Source: Clavibacter michiganensis subsp. insidiosus | GTDB taxonomy: Bacteria; Actinomycetota; Actinomycetes; Actinomycetales; Microbacteriaceae | Reading direction: 5' to 3' | Assembly (NCBI RefSeq): GCF_002240565.1 | Contig: NZ_MZMO01000001.1 | Coordinates: 3,162,001 to 3,226,000, forward strand | DNA: 64,000 nucleotides | Shown: positions 56,901 through 64,000 of the stretch, in pieces | Numbering within the stretch: the stretch's first letter is position 1 | Layout: each line of letters begins with the position of its first letter | Program-made: the position numbers and the translations under genes | Notes under the pieces: model-generated | Told to the model about the DNA's origin: nothing | The model's database searches: none | What the model saw: the letters and a program-made list of their open reading frames with translations, nothing else

Positions 56901-59900
56901 GCGGCGGCCATCGTCGTCGACATCACGGTGGATCCGCGGGCCGAGGCGAACGGCACCACCGTCTTCCCGACGCTCACCGCCGCCCTCGCCGCCGCGCCCG
57001 TCGGCACCGCGACCGACCCCACGGTCATCGCGCTCGCCGCCGGCCGCTACGCCGAGTACGCCACCATCGCGAAGCCGTACACGGTCCTCGTGGGCGCCAC
57101 CGGCACCGCGCAGGACGTCGTGATCACCGGGAACCGCGCCGCGGGCACGCCCACCGGCACGACCACCGACGGTGTCGCGGACACGTACGGCACCTCGGGC
57201 AGCGCGACCCTCGTGATCACGGGGAACGACGTCGCGCTCCGCGATCTCACGGTCGAGAACGCCTACGTCGAGGGCACCTACGCCAACGGCCAGGCCGTCG
57301 CGCTCCGCACCACGGGCGACCGGCTCGTCTACGACGGCGTGCGCCTCCTCGGCAACCAGGACACGCTCTACGCCAACAGCCCGAGCGCCACGATCCCGGC
57401 GCGCTCGTACTTCCACGACAGCTGGATCGAGGGCGACGTCGACTTCGTCTTCGGCCGCGGCACCGTGGTCATCGACCGCAGCACGCTGAACGCGCTCGAC
57501 CACGGCACCAGCCCGAACGGCGCGGTCACCGCGGCGAGCACGGACCGGAGCACCCCGTACGGCTTCCTCATCACGGGCAGCCGCATCATCGGATCCGCGC
57601 CCGACGGCTCGCAGAACCTCGGCCGCCCCTGGCAGCCGGGCAAGAAGCAGGCCGACGGCACCTCCATGGCCGACCCGGACGCGAACGCGCAGGTCGTCGT
57701 GCGCGACACCTGGCTCGGCCCGGTCGTCAGCACGAAGGCGTGGACCGACATGGTCAACAGCGGCGTGACGACGAAGTGGCAGTCCGCGCGCTTCGCCGAG
57801 TACGCGAACAGCGGCCCGGGCGCGAGCACGGGCGCCGACCGCGCGCAGCTGACCGACGCGCAGGCGGCCGCGAGCACCTCGGCCGCGTACCTCGCCGGAT
57901 CCGACGGCTGGAACCCCGTCGCCCCGCTCGCCGAGGACGCCGCCCCCGCGGCCGTCGCCGGCCTCGTCGCGACGTCCGCCGAGAAGCAGGTCGGCCTCTC
58001 CTGGTCGACCGGCGCGGAGAGCGACGTCGTGGGGTACCGCGTGTACCGCGCGACCGGATCCGACGCCCTCGTCGCCGACGCCGCGCACCTCGTGGCCGAG
58101 GTCGCGAAGCCCGTGCACCTCGACCGCGGCCTCGTGAACGGCACGGCCTACCGCTACCTCGTGGTCGCGGTCGACCGGGCCGGGAACGCCTCGGCCCCGT
58201 CCGCCGTCGTGACCGGCACGCCCGCGGTGACGCCGCTGGTCGCCGACATCACGGTCGCGGCCGACGGATCCGGCGACGTCACGACCCTGCAGGCGGCCCT
58301 CGCGGCCATCCCCGCCGGCACCGCGGCGGCGAAGAAGGTGATCCTGGTGGAGCCGGGCACCTACCGCGAGGTGGTGTCGTCGAGCAAGGCGAACATCGTC
58401 ATCGCGGGCACCACCGGCGACCCGCGCGACGTCGTCATCACCTACGACAACGCGAACGGCACCGCCAAGGGCGCCACCACGTGCCCGGCCGTCGTGGCCG
58501 CCACGTGCGGCACCGCCGGCAGCGCGACCGCGACCCTGTCCGGATCCGGCGTCGAGGTGCGCGACCTCACGATCGAGAACTCCTTCTCGAGCGCCGCGCA
58601 CCCCGAGATCGGCCCGAACAACACGCAGGCCGTGGCGCTCCGCGCGCTCGGCGACCGCCAGACGTACCGCCACGTGCGCCTCCTCGGCGCGCAGGACACG
58701 CTGAACGCGGACGCCTCGGGCAACATCACCGCCGACGGCACGGGCTACCCGCGCCAGTACTACGTGGACAGCTACATCGCGGGCAACGTCGACTTCGTCT
58801 TCGGACGGGCCGCCGCGGTCTTCGACCGGGTCACGATCCATGCCACCACCCGCAACGGCGGCACCGTCTTCGCCCCGAGCACCGCGTCGAAGAGCCGCGG
58901 GTACCTCGTGGTCGACAGCCGGATCACGGCGGACAACGATGCGCCCACCATGGCGCTCGGACGTCCGTGGCGCGGCTGGGGCGACGGCACGCAGGCCGAC
59001 ACCTCGCGCGGCCAGGCCGTGATCCGGGACAGCTGGCTGGACGGCGGCATCGCCGTCGCACAGCCGTGGACCGACTTCGCGCCCAACGTGTGGACCGACG
59101 GACGCCTCGCCGAGCACCGGAACACCGGGCCCGCGGCGACGGTGAACGACAAGCGCCCGCAGCTGAGCGCATCCGACGCCCTCACCCAGACGCCGGCCGC
59201 CTACCTCGGCGGCACGGACGGCTGGGACCCGACCGGCGCACCGGCCACGGACGCGGCTCCCGTCGCGCCCGCCGGCCTCGTCGCCGCACCGGGTGCGGCG
59301 CAGGCGTCGCTCGACTGGGCGGAGAGCACCGAGTCCGACGTGCGCGCCTACCGCGTGTACCGGGACGGGCAGCTCGTCGCCACGACGGCCACCTCCTCCG
59401 CCACGATCACCGGCCTCGACAACGGCACCGCGTACGCCTTCACGGTGCGCGCGGTGGACGCGGCCGGTCAGGAGTCGCCCGCCTCGGCGAGCGCCTCGGC
59501 GACGCCGGCCCTCGAGGTCGACGCCACCGTGCACGCGGACGGCAGCGGCGACTACCCGACGCTGCAGAAGGCCGTGGACGCGGCCCCCGGCACCGGCGAG
59601 TGGGTCGTGAGCGTGGATCCCGGCACCTACGCCGGCACCACGACGGTCGCCCGGTCGAACGTCGTGATCGTCGGATCGGGCGCGACCGCGGCCGACACCG
59701 TGCTCACGAACGGCACCACGACCGCGACGCTCGGCATCACCGGCTCGAGCGTCACCGTGCGGAACCTGTCGATCGCGAACACGACGGCCACCGGCAACGC
59801 CCCCGCGGTGTCGATGACCGGCGACAGGGTGCTCCTCGCGGGCACCGCGATCTCGAGCGCAGCGGGCCGCGCGGTCTTCGCCGACACCTCGACCTACACG

Positions 59901-62183
59901 GTCGCCGCGCGGCAGATGATCACCGGATCCACCATCGCCGGCGGCGACGACGTGCTCCTCGGCCGCGGATCCCTCGTGGTCCACGACACGACGATCTCCG
60001 TCCGCGCCAACGGCACCGTCCTCACCCCGAGCACGGCCGAGAACGCGAAGGGCTTCCTGCTCATCGGCAGCCGGGTCGACACGACCGGCGCGACGAACGT
60101 GCAGCTGGGGCGGCCGTACCGCGCCTGGGCCGACACGTTCACCCCGCGCTCGGTCGGCCAGGCCGTCGTGCGCGACACGGCGCTCGGATCCGGCGTCAAG
60201 ACGAGCCAGCCCTGGGGCATCGGCCCGTCGAGCGAGCCATGGACCCTCGGCCGCTTCGCCGAGCACGCCACCACGGGCGAGGGCGCGACGACGAACGCCA
60301 ACCGGCCGCAGCTCTCCCCCGCGGAGTCGCTCGGCGCGACCGTGTCGCAGTGGCTCGGGGCGCCCACGTGGTACCCGGCGGTCGCGGATCCCGCGGCCCC
60401 GGCCGACGTGACCGCCCCCGGCGCGCCCGCCGACCTGGTCGCCACGGCCGGCGACGCCTCGGCGTCGCTCGCCTGGACCGCGTCGACGGCCGCCGACATC
60501 GCCGGCCACCGCGTCTACCGCTCCACCACGAGCCCGGTCGCGATCACGCCCGCGAACCTCGTCGGGACGGTCGGCGTCGAGCCGTCCTTCACCGACCGGG
60601 GCCTCGCGAACCGCACGACGTACCACTACGCGGTCGTCGCGGTGGATGCGGTCGGCAACGCCTCGGCACCCGCCACGGCCGACGCCCGACCGGTCGACAC
60701 GGCGCCGCCCGCGGCCCCCGTCGGCGTGGTCGCGACCGGCGCCGACGGCAAGGTCCTCCTCTCCTGGACCGCGAACGCCGACGCCGACATCGCCGGCTAC
60801 GACGTGTACCGCGACGGCGAGAAGCTCACGGGCACCCCGCTCGCGGCTCCCGCCTTCACCGACACGGGCCTCGTCAACGACACCGCGTACGCCTACACGG
60901 TGACCGCGATCGACGACACCCGCCTCGTGTCGGCGGCGTCCGCGGTCGCCACCGGCACCCCGCGCGCCGGCGACGCCGTGGCCCCGGCCATCCCCTCCGC
61001 CGTCACGACGGAGCTCGGCCGCGGATCCGTGACCGTCCGCTGGGCCGCCGTGCCCGACACGGACGTGACCCGCTACGACGTGCTCCGCTCCACGGGCGAC
61101 GGCGCGTCCGTCGTCGTCGGCACCGTCGGACCGGGCGAGACCCGCTGGACCGACACGACCGCCGCGATCGGCACCGCGTACTCCTACGCGGTCGTCGCGA
61201 CCGACGGCTCCGCCAACTCCTCCGCGGCCTCCGCGGTGGCGAAGGCGACGCCGATCAAGGTGGACATCGTGGTGGCGGCCGACGGCTCGGGCGACGCCAC
61301 GAGCCTCGCGCAGGTGCTCGGTTCCACCGACCCCGCCACCGGCTCGCTGCCCAACAACGCCGACTACACGACGCAGGGCTACCGGACGATCCTCGTCAAG
61401 CCCGGCACGTACGCGGGCGGCGTCGTCTCCGGCAACCGCTACGGCGTGAACGTGGTCGGCGCGACCGGCGACCCGGGCGACGTCGTGCTCACCGCGCCCG
61501 GCGGCGCCGTCGCGACGCTCACCGTCTCGGCCCCGCAGTGGACCCTCCGCGACGTGACCGTGCAGAGCGTCGCGACCGCGGTCGGCGCGCAGGCGACGGC
61601 CGTGCAGGTGAAGTCCGGCGACAGGCAGGTGCTCGACCACGTGCGCCTGCTCGGCGACAAGCAGACCCTGCTCGTCTCCACCGCCAACGTCACCACCTAC
61701 AGCCGGGTCTACGTGACCGGCTCGTACCTCGAGGGCGGGTCCGACCTGATCCTCGGCCGCGCCGTCACGGTGGTCGACCGCAGCACGATCCACGTGCTCG
61801 ACCGGCCGGGCGCCTCGCTCACCGACTCGTCCGTCGCGGCGGGCTCGGCGTACGGGTTCCTCATCCAGGACAGCCGCATCGTGACGGACGGCGCCGCCGG
61901 ATCCATCGCGCTCGGCCGCCCGTACTCCACGACCGGCAAGGCGCAGGTCGTGGTGCGGGGCACGGAGCTCGGCGAGGGGATCAACGCCGCCCGTCCGTGG
62001 AAGGACTGGGACGCGGTCACGCCGTGGACCGCGGGCCGCTTCTCCGAGCACCGCAACACGGGCCCGGGCGCCGCGATCGTGGATCCCGCCACCCGCCCGC
62101 AGCTGACGGACGCCGACGCGGCGACCTTCACGGCGCAGCGCTACCTCGCGGGCACGGACGGCTGGAACCCCACCGGCCGCTGA
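53955..62183 (+). CDS. Giant secreted protein with five pectin methylesterase modules and Fn3 domains
   Basis: A 2,742-residue exported protein. A long signal peptide (hydrophobic VAAALVAGAVIAGTVLP near residue 39, cleavage about 62) is followed by five Fn3 domains (about 65-555), then pectin methylesterase modules at about 560-886, 985-1321, 1428-1760, 1854-2141 and 2434-2742, joined by single Fn3 domains or, before the last, three. Modules 1-3 keep the catalytic Gln-Asp pair, second Asp and Arg (Q702, D703, D730, R791; Q1135, D1136, D1163, R1224; Q1580, D1581, D1613, R1670). Module 4 lacks the Gln-Asp pair; module 5 has Lys-Gln there. It should de-esterify plant pectin outside the cell. No sortase motif or transmembrane anchor is seen at the C-terminus. 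Confidence 0.94.
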   Translation: MSRSSSEHPLVVRPSSNPDAAAPDAAAPATASSRARLRVAAALVAGAVIAGTVLPADPALAADTSAPSTPGSLSAEYSGGVGTVVSWGRVSASDLAGYRVYRSATKTVTATAASRVATTTSLTATDAAIAGGSTGYYAVTAYDRTGNESKPSSVKQVQAKDTRAPDSPSSVTATASAAGVALDWADSDDVDLKGYVVARSTSSSGTYTTLTASPIATSAFTDAQAPGGVTSSYRITAVDLTGNASSASTASAKRPAGAPTAPAAPGSLTAKASSSTGAVTLAWSAATGATGYVVARGASATGPFTRVSGSSLTATTYTDVPPAGATAYYQVTAVNAVGSSAPATASVAIPADTTAPKTPSSPKAVVVANSGGMTISWKANTEADLAGYIVFTRGSDEVYRQLLPAAGTPAYATTTFTDAAATEGTTTYYRIRAVDRAGNVSAYVAVTGNNPNVAPAAPSSLSVKPSAKAGLDLAWTAPKDTDVAGYTVSRSTTSNGTFVQLATITTAAAGSPPRFTDTSAPQGAPVFYRVTARDLVGNVSKASSTVSGTSTTPPVAIPVEYTVLTVGAGKQFPTIAAAVASIPTTALANHRIDIDPGTYRESFRLDRSNVMLHGLGTDPSQVVVSAAQASGSTDPDEPEETLGTAGSAVIRVTGTDVTLDNLTVENAFDEKAHPEITSAQAVALRVEGDRFVARAVRLLGNQDTLLADTPKPTTRIRQYYVDSYIEGDVDYLFGAATAVFDRVTFRSLDRGKAVNGYLTAASTDEGSKYGFLITGSKIVSDAADGTVNLGRPWHPSADPKALGSVVIKDTWLPSAIDTAAPWDDMSSTNSSGVKVPFAWQDARFAESQNIGPGATVNANRPQMTAKDAANATPEKYLAGKDGWNPIVAASAAVPAVPANVVAAADSSVVHLTWADDTSASVTGWTVYRADATGAFTEIASTDSPAYSDTTVVNGAAYRYAITADSRTGVSSAPSDAVEVTVQAAAIVVDITVDPRAEANGTTVFPTLTAALAAAPVGTATDPTVIALAAGRYAEYATIAKPYTVLVGATGTAQDVVITGNRAAGTPTGTTTDGVADTYGTSGSATLVITGNDVALRDLTVENAYVEGTYANGQAVALRTTGDRLVYDGVRLLGNQDTLYANSPSATIPARSYFHDSWIEGDVDFVFGRGTVVIDRSTLNALDHGTSPNGAVTAASTDRSTPYGFLITGSRIIGSAPDGSQNLGRPWQPGKKQADGTSMADPDANAQVVVRDTWLGPVVSTKAWTDMVNSGVTTKWQSARFAEYANSGPGASTGADRAQLTDAQAAASTSAAYLAGSDGWNPVAPLAEDAAPAAVAGLVATSAEKQVGLSWSTGAESDVVGYRVYRATGSDALVADAAHLVAEVAKPVHLDRGLVNGTAYRYLVVAVDRAGNASAPSAVVTGTPAVTPLVADITVAADGSGDVTTLQAALAAIPAGTAAAKKVILVEPGTYREVVSSSKANIVIAGTTGDPRDVVITYDNANGTAKGATTCPAVVAATCGTAGSATATLSGSGVEVRDLTIENSFSSAAHPEIGPNNTQAVALRALGDRQTYRHVRLLGAQDTLNADASGNITADGTGYPRQYYVDSYIAGNVDFVFGRAAAVFDRVTIHATTRNGGTVFAPSTASKSRGYLVVDSRITADNDAPTMALGRPWRGWGDGTQADTSRGQAVIRDSWLDGGIAVAQPWTDFAPNVWTDGRLAEHRNTGPAATVNDKRPQLSASDALTQTPAAYLGGTDGWDPTGAPATDAAPVAPAGLVAAPGAAQASLDWAESTESDVRAYRVYRDGQLVATTATSSATITGLDNGTAYAFTVRAVDAAGQESPASASASATPALEVDATVHADGSGDYPTLQKAVDAAPGTGEWVVSVDPGTYAGTTTVARSNVVIVGSGATAADTVLTNGTTTATLGITGSSVTVRNLSIANTTATGNAPAVSMTGDRVLLAGTAISSAAGRAVFADTSTYTVAARQMITGSTIAGGDDVLLGRGSLVVHDTTISVRANGTVLTPSTAENAKGFLLIGSRVDTTGATNVQLGRPYRAWADTFTPRSVGQAVVRDTALGSGVKTSQPWGIGPSSEPWTLGRFAEHATTGEGATTNANRPQLSPAESLGATVSQWLGAPTWYPAVADPAAPADVTAPGAPADLVATAGDASASLAWTASTAADIAGHRVYRSTTSPVAITPANLVGTVGVEPSFTDRGLANRTTYHYAVVAVDAVGNASAPATADARPVDTAPPAAPVGVVATGADGKVLLSWTANADADIAGYDVYRDGEKLTGTPLAAPAFTDTGLVNDTAYAYTVTAIDDTRLVSAASAVATGTPRAGDAVAPAIPSAVTTELGRGSVTVRWAAVPDTDVTRYDVLRSTGDGASVVVGTVGPGETRWTDTTAAIGTAYSYAVVATDGSANSSAASAVAKATPIKVDIVVAADGSGDATSLAQVLGSTDPATGSLPNNADYTTQGYRTILVKPGTYAGGVVSGNRYGVNVVGATGDPGDVVLTAPGGAVATLTVSAPQWTLRDVTVQSVATAVGAQATAVQVKSGDRQVLDHVRLLGDKQTLLVSTANVTTYSRVYVTGSYLEGGSDLILGRAVTVVDRSTIHVLDRPGASLTDSSVAAGSAYGFLIQDSRIVTDGAAGSIALGRPYSTTGKAQVVVRGTELGEGINAARPWKDWDAVTPWTAGRFSEHRNTGPGAAIVDPATRPQLTDADAATFTAQRYLAGTDGWNPTGR

Positions 62184-62215
62184 TCCGCGGAGCGGGAGCG
62201 CCGCACGCACGACCG

Positions 62216-62249
62216 GGACCGCCCGCCGACGCTCGTCGGCGGGCGGTCC
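62216..62249 (+). terminator. Hairpin after the pectinesterase gene
   Basis: The arms 62216-62230 and 62235-62249 are perfectly complementary over 15 bases with a four-base loop, 33 bp past the stop. No T-tract. Confidence 0.8.
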
Positions 62250-62396
62250 GCGCGTGGGGCGCCGCCGCCCGCGATCGCCGCGAACCTGGCAGGACCCTGA
62301 ACCCGTGAACGTTCTCCGCGGCTGGTCCGTCGTCCTCCATGTCGGCGCGTCACATCGCGGCGGACGAAGACGCACCATCCGGATCAGGAGACCCCC

Positions 62397-63089
62397 ATGC
62401 AGAAGAAGACCAAGATCATCCTCGGCACGAGCGCGGCCGTGGTCGTCGTGCTCGGTGTCAGCGCCGCCGCGTTCGGCCCCGCGATCTACCGCGACGCGAT
62501 CGTCGGCCCCCCTGCGGCCGCCCCGTCCGTCTCGGCCGACCCCGCCGACTCCACGCTCGACACGAGCGACCTGTCCGGCGAGTGGCAGATCGGCACCGGC
62601 AGCACCGCCGGCTACCGCGTCGCCGAGGTGCTCAACGGCACCGACGTGACCGTCGTCGGCAAGACCGAGGACGTGACCGGCGACGTGACGGTCGACGGAT
62701 CCACCCTCACGGCCGCGACCGTGAAGGTCGACGTCGCGAGCATCGCCACCGACGCGGCACCCCGCGACGAGTACTTCCGCGGCACCGCCATGGAGGTCTC
62801 GAAGTACCCCGACGCGACCTTCACGCTCACGCAGCCGGTCGACGCGGCCGTGCCCGCGAGCGGCCAGGTCGCGACGGTCGACGCGACCGGCGAGCTCACG
62901 ATGCACGGCGTGACGCAGACCGTCACGGTGCCGCTGCAGGCCGCGCTCTCGGGCGACGGCGTGCAGATCAGCGGATCCATCCCCGTCACCTTCTCCGACT
63001 ACGGCGTCCAGGCCCCGAGCCTCGGCTTCGTGAGCGTCCAGGACAAGGGCACCGTCGAGTTCCTGGTGAAGGCGACGCCGACGAAGTAG
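62397..63089 (+). CDS. Exported YceI-like protein
   Basis: A 230-residue protein with an uncleaved or signal-anchor N-terminus (KIILGTSAAVVVVLGVSAAA, about 6-25), an Ala/Pro/Ser linker, and a YceI lipocalin-like domain from about 60: GEWQIGTGSTAGYRVAEVLN, VDVASIATDAAPRDEYFRG, FTLTQPVD, GELTMHGVTQTVTVPLQA. YceI proteins bind isoprenoid chains or long lipids. AGGAG precedes the ATG. It stands alone between two strong terminators. Confidence 0.93.
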   Translation: MQKKTKIILGTSAAVVVVLGVSAAAFGPAIYRDAIVGPPAAAPSVSADPADSTLDTSDLSGEWQIGTGSTAGYRVAEVLNGTDVTVVGKTEDVTGDVTVDGSTLTAATVKVDVASIATDAAPRDEYFRGTAMEVSKYPDATFTLTQPVDAAVPASGQVATVDATGELTMHGVTQTVTVPLQAALSGDGVQISGSIPVTFSDYGVQAPSLGFVSVQDKGTVEFLVKATPTK

Positions 63090-63099
63090 GCGTCCGTCC

Positions 63100-63153
63100 C
63101 ACGAGGGAGGGGAGGAGGAGCGCTTCGGGTCGCTCCTCCTCCCCTCCCTCGTG
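63100..63153. terminator. Very long perfect hairpin between convergent genes
   Basis: The arms 63100-63122 and 63131-63153 pair perfectly over 23 bases around an eight-base loop containing TTCG. It lies 11 bp past the YceI stop and 24 bp from the stop of the convergent SnoaL-like gene and can terminate both. Confidence 0.88.
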
Positions 63154-63176
63154 ACGGGGTCGTGCTCGGCGCTCGG

Positions 63177-63587
63177 TCAGCCCACGTCCGCCGTCGCGGC
63201 CGCGACGGGCGAGATGACCCGGCTCGCGATCAGCCAGCGCCCGTCGTGCAGCTCGACCCCGTCGTCGTACACGACGGCGTGGAGTCCGCCGTCGCGCATG
63301 ATCATCAGCCCCTTGGACCGGACCGACGCGGTCGACGCCCCGGTCTCCGTGATGACGACGTTCGTCACGAAGTGCGACAGGGGAGCGACGCCGGCGGCGG
63401 ACATCCTCTCCGCCGCGGCGCGCATGGCGTCGATGCCCTGGAAGGCGCCCATCCCCGAGCGGGTCATGTCGTACGTCGCATCGGTGGTGAACACCTCCCC
63501 GAGCAGGTCCGGCCGGTCCTCGTCGACCACGTGGGCATGGCGGGCGAGCGTCTCGTTGATCTGCTGGCGATCGAGGGCGGTGAGCAT
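63177..63587 (-). CDS. SnoaL-like (NTF2-fold) protein
   Basis: A 136-residue protein from the ATG at 63587. INETLARHAHVVDEDRPDLL (about 10-29), GEVFTTDATYDMTRSGMGAF and DDGVELHDGRWLIASRVISP are typical of the SnoaL_4/NTF2-like fold used by small cyclases, isomerases and dehydratases. Its divergent neighbour is a TetR regulator with palindromic sequence between them, so it is probably the regulated enzyme of a small detoxification pair. Substrate unknown. Confidence 0.88.
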   Translation of the reverse strand: MLTALDRQQINETLARHAHVVDEDRPDLLGEVFTTDATYDMTRSGMGAFQGIDAMRAAAERMSAAGVAPLSHFVTNVVITETGASTASVRSKGLMIMRDGGLHAVVYDDGVELHDGRWLIASRVISPVAAATADVG

Positions 63588-63603
63588 GGTTCCTCCTTGG
63601 GTT

Positions 63604-63638
63604 GGTACTGAGTACCGTAACAGACTCGGTACATTACG
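63604..63638. promoter_or_regulatory. Probable TetR operator between divergent genes
   Basis: GGTACTGAGTACC (63604-63616) is a near-perfect palindrome, and CGTAA/TTACG arms (63616-63620, 63634-63638) flank a second partly symmetric element. Both lie in the 84-bp gap between the SnoaL-like and TetR-type genes. Confidence 0.65.
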
Positions 63639-63671
63639 GGACCCGGATCGCGCGGATGGTAGTGTCGGCGC

Positions 63672-64000
63672 ATGGCGGAGCGAACCTCGGAGACGGAGGC
63701 ACCCTCCCTGTCGCTCATCGAGCGGAAGCAGCGCGCGGCACGGAACCGCATCATCGACGCCGCGGATGCCCTCTTCTCCGAGCGGGGCTTCGACCGCGTC
63801 TCCGTCACGGACATCGCGGAGCGCGCCGAGGTGGGGCGCACCACGTTCTTCCGGCACTTCGGGGACAAGACCGAGGTCGTCTTCGCCAAGGAGCAGGCGA
63901 TGTTCGACGCGATCGCCGACGCGACATCCGGGGCGTGGTCTCCCCCGCAGCCCGTGGACGGCCTCGCCGGCGCCCTCCGCGCGCTCGAGCCCCTGGTGCT
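63672..64000 (+). CDS. TetR family regulator, 3' end outside window
   Basis: The frame from the ATG at 63672 stays open to the window edge (109 codons visible). After a short polar tail it reads RNRIIDAADALFSERGFDRV then TDIAERAEVGRTTFFRHFGD, the TetR helix-turn-helix, and KTEVVFAKEQAMFDAI. The ligand-binding domain is largely missing from the window. It is divergent from the SnoaL-like gene, its likely target. Confidence 0.92.
   Translation, partial: MAERTSETEAPSLSLIERKQRAARNRIIDAADALFSERGFDRVSVTDIAERAEVGRTTFFRHFGDKTEVVFAKEQAMFDAIADATSGAWSPPQPVDGLAGALRALEPLV

Noticed and set aside
53844..62906. A 3,020-codon open frame antisense to the pectinesterase gene
   Set aside because: It mirrors the codon pattern of the real gene in GC-rich DNA, has no recognisable domain, and consists of Arg/Gly/Val/Ala-rich low-complexity sequence.

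Overview
The window is very GC-rich and densely coded, with GTGA/ATGA start-stop overlaps. The gene set fits a plant-associated actinobacterium of the Microbacteriaceae, most likely Clavibacter or a close relative: pectin methylesterase, arabinofuranosidase, alpha-galactosidase, beta-glucosidase, an HspR-type operator and Zur-like operators. The genus is inferred from gene content and base composition; no marker RNA gene is present. I saw no rRNA, tRNA or CRISPR array.

1-18,420: a non-ribosomal peptide metallophore locus that enters from beyond the left edge. Two NRPS proteins give A-PCP-Cy-A-PCP, then TubC-Cy-A(MT-like)-PCP-TE. All three adenylation domains carry cysteine-type pocket residues, and both condensation-like domains carry the DxxxxD heterocyclisation motif, so a polythiazoline is expected. 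They are followed, mostly with overlapping start and stop codons, by a saccharopine dehydrogenase-like protein, a thiazolinyl imide reductase fused to a methyltransferase, a type II thioesterase, a second methyltransferase and two YbtP/YbtQ-type ABC transporters. This layout resembles the Zur-controlled coelibactin locus of Streptomyces. A Zur-like box before the thioesterase gene shares 13 of 14 bases with one before the CobW-family gene at 29,115, which suggests a zinc rather than an iron role.

18,354-29,146: an acetyltransferase, an M19 dipeptidase, an aldo/keto reductase, a small conserved protein, GH36 alpha-galactosidase, ClpB without its N-domain under an HspR operator, a thioredoxin-reductase-like flavoprotein, a short secreted Cys/His peptide and the CobW-like protein.

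29,230-31,870: a lower-GC NgoMIV-type restriction-modification pair. It lies between two diverged direct repeats of about 240 bp, and each repeat is the 3' end of a GH51 arabinofuranosidase gene. The right copy belongs to the intact gene; the left copy is a remnant.

31,692-40,499: GH51 with a LacI-type operator, a NUDIX gene fused to a kinase remnant, an Lrp regulator, a rhodanese, a beta-lactamase-fold hydrolase, acetyltransferases, an SDR with its divergent XRE regulator, and a membrane protein of atypical composition.

40,670-47,541: an oligosaccharide operon (solute-binding lipoprotein, two permeases, GH3 glycosidase) with a divergent LacI regulator.

47,570-53,664: a TPR protein, an unknown secreted protein, an MFS transporter, an XRE/nucleotidyltransferase pair with a frameshifted second gene, and an ECF sigma/anti-sigma pair.

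53,955-64,000: a 2,742-residue secreted protein with five pectin methylesterase modules (three with intact catalytic residues, two degenerate) among about eleven fibronectin type III domains, then a YceI protein, a SnoaL-like protein and a divergent TetR regulator cut by the right edge. Across ordinary genes the hexamer GGATCC is strikingly frequent, in all reading frames.
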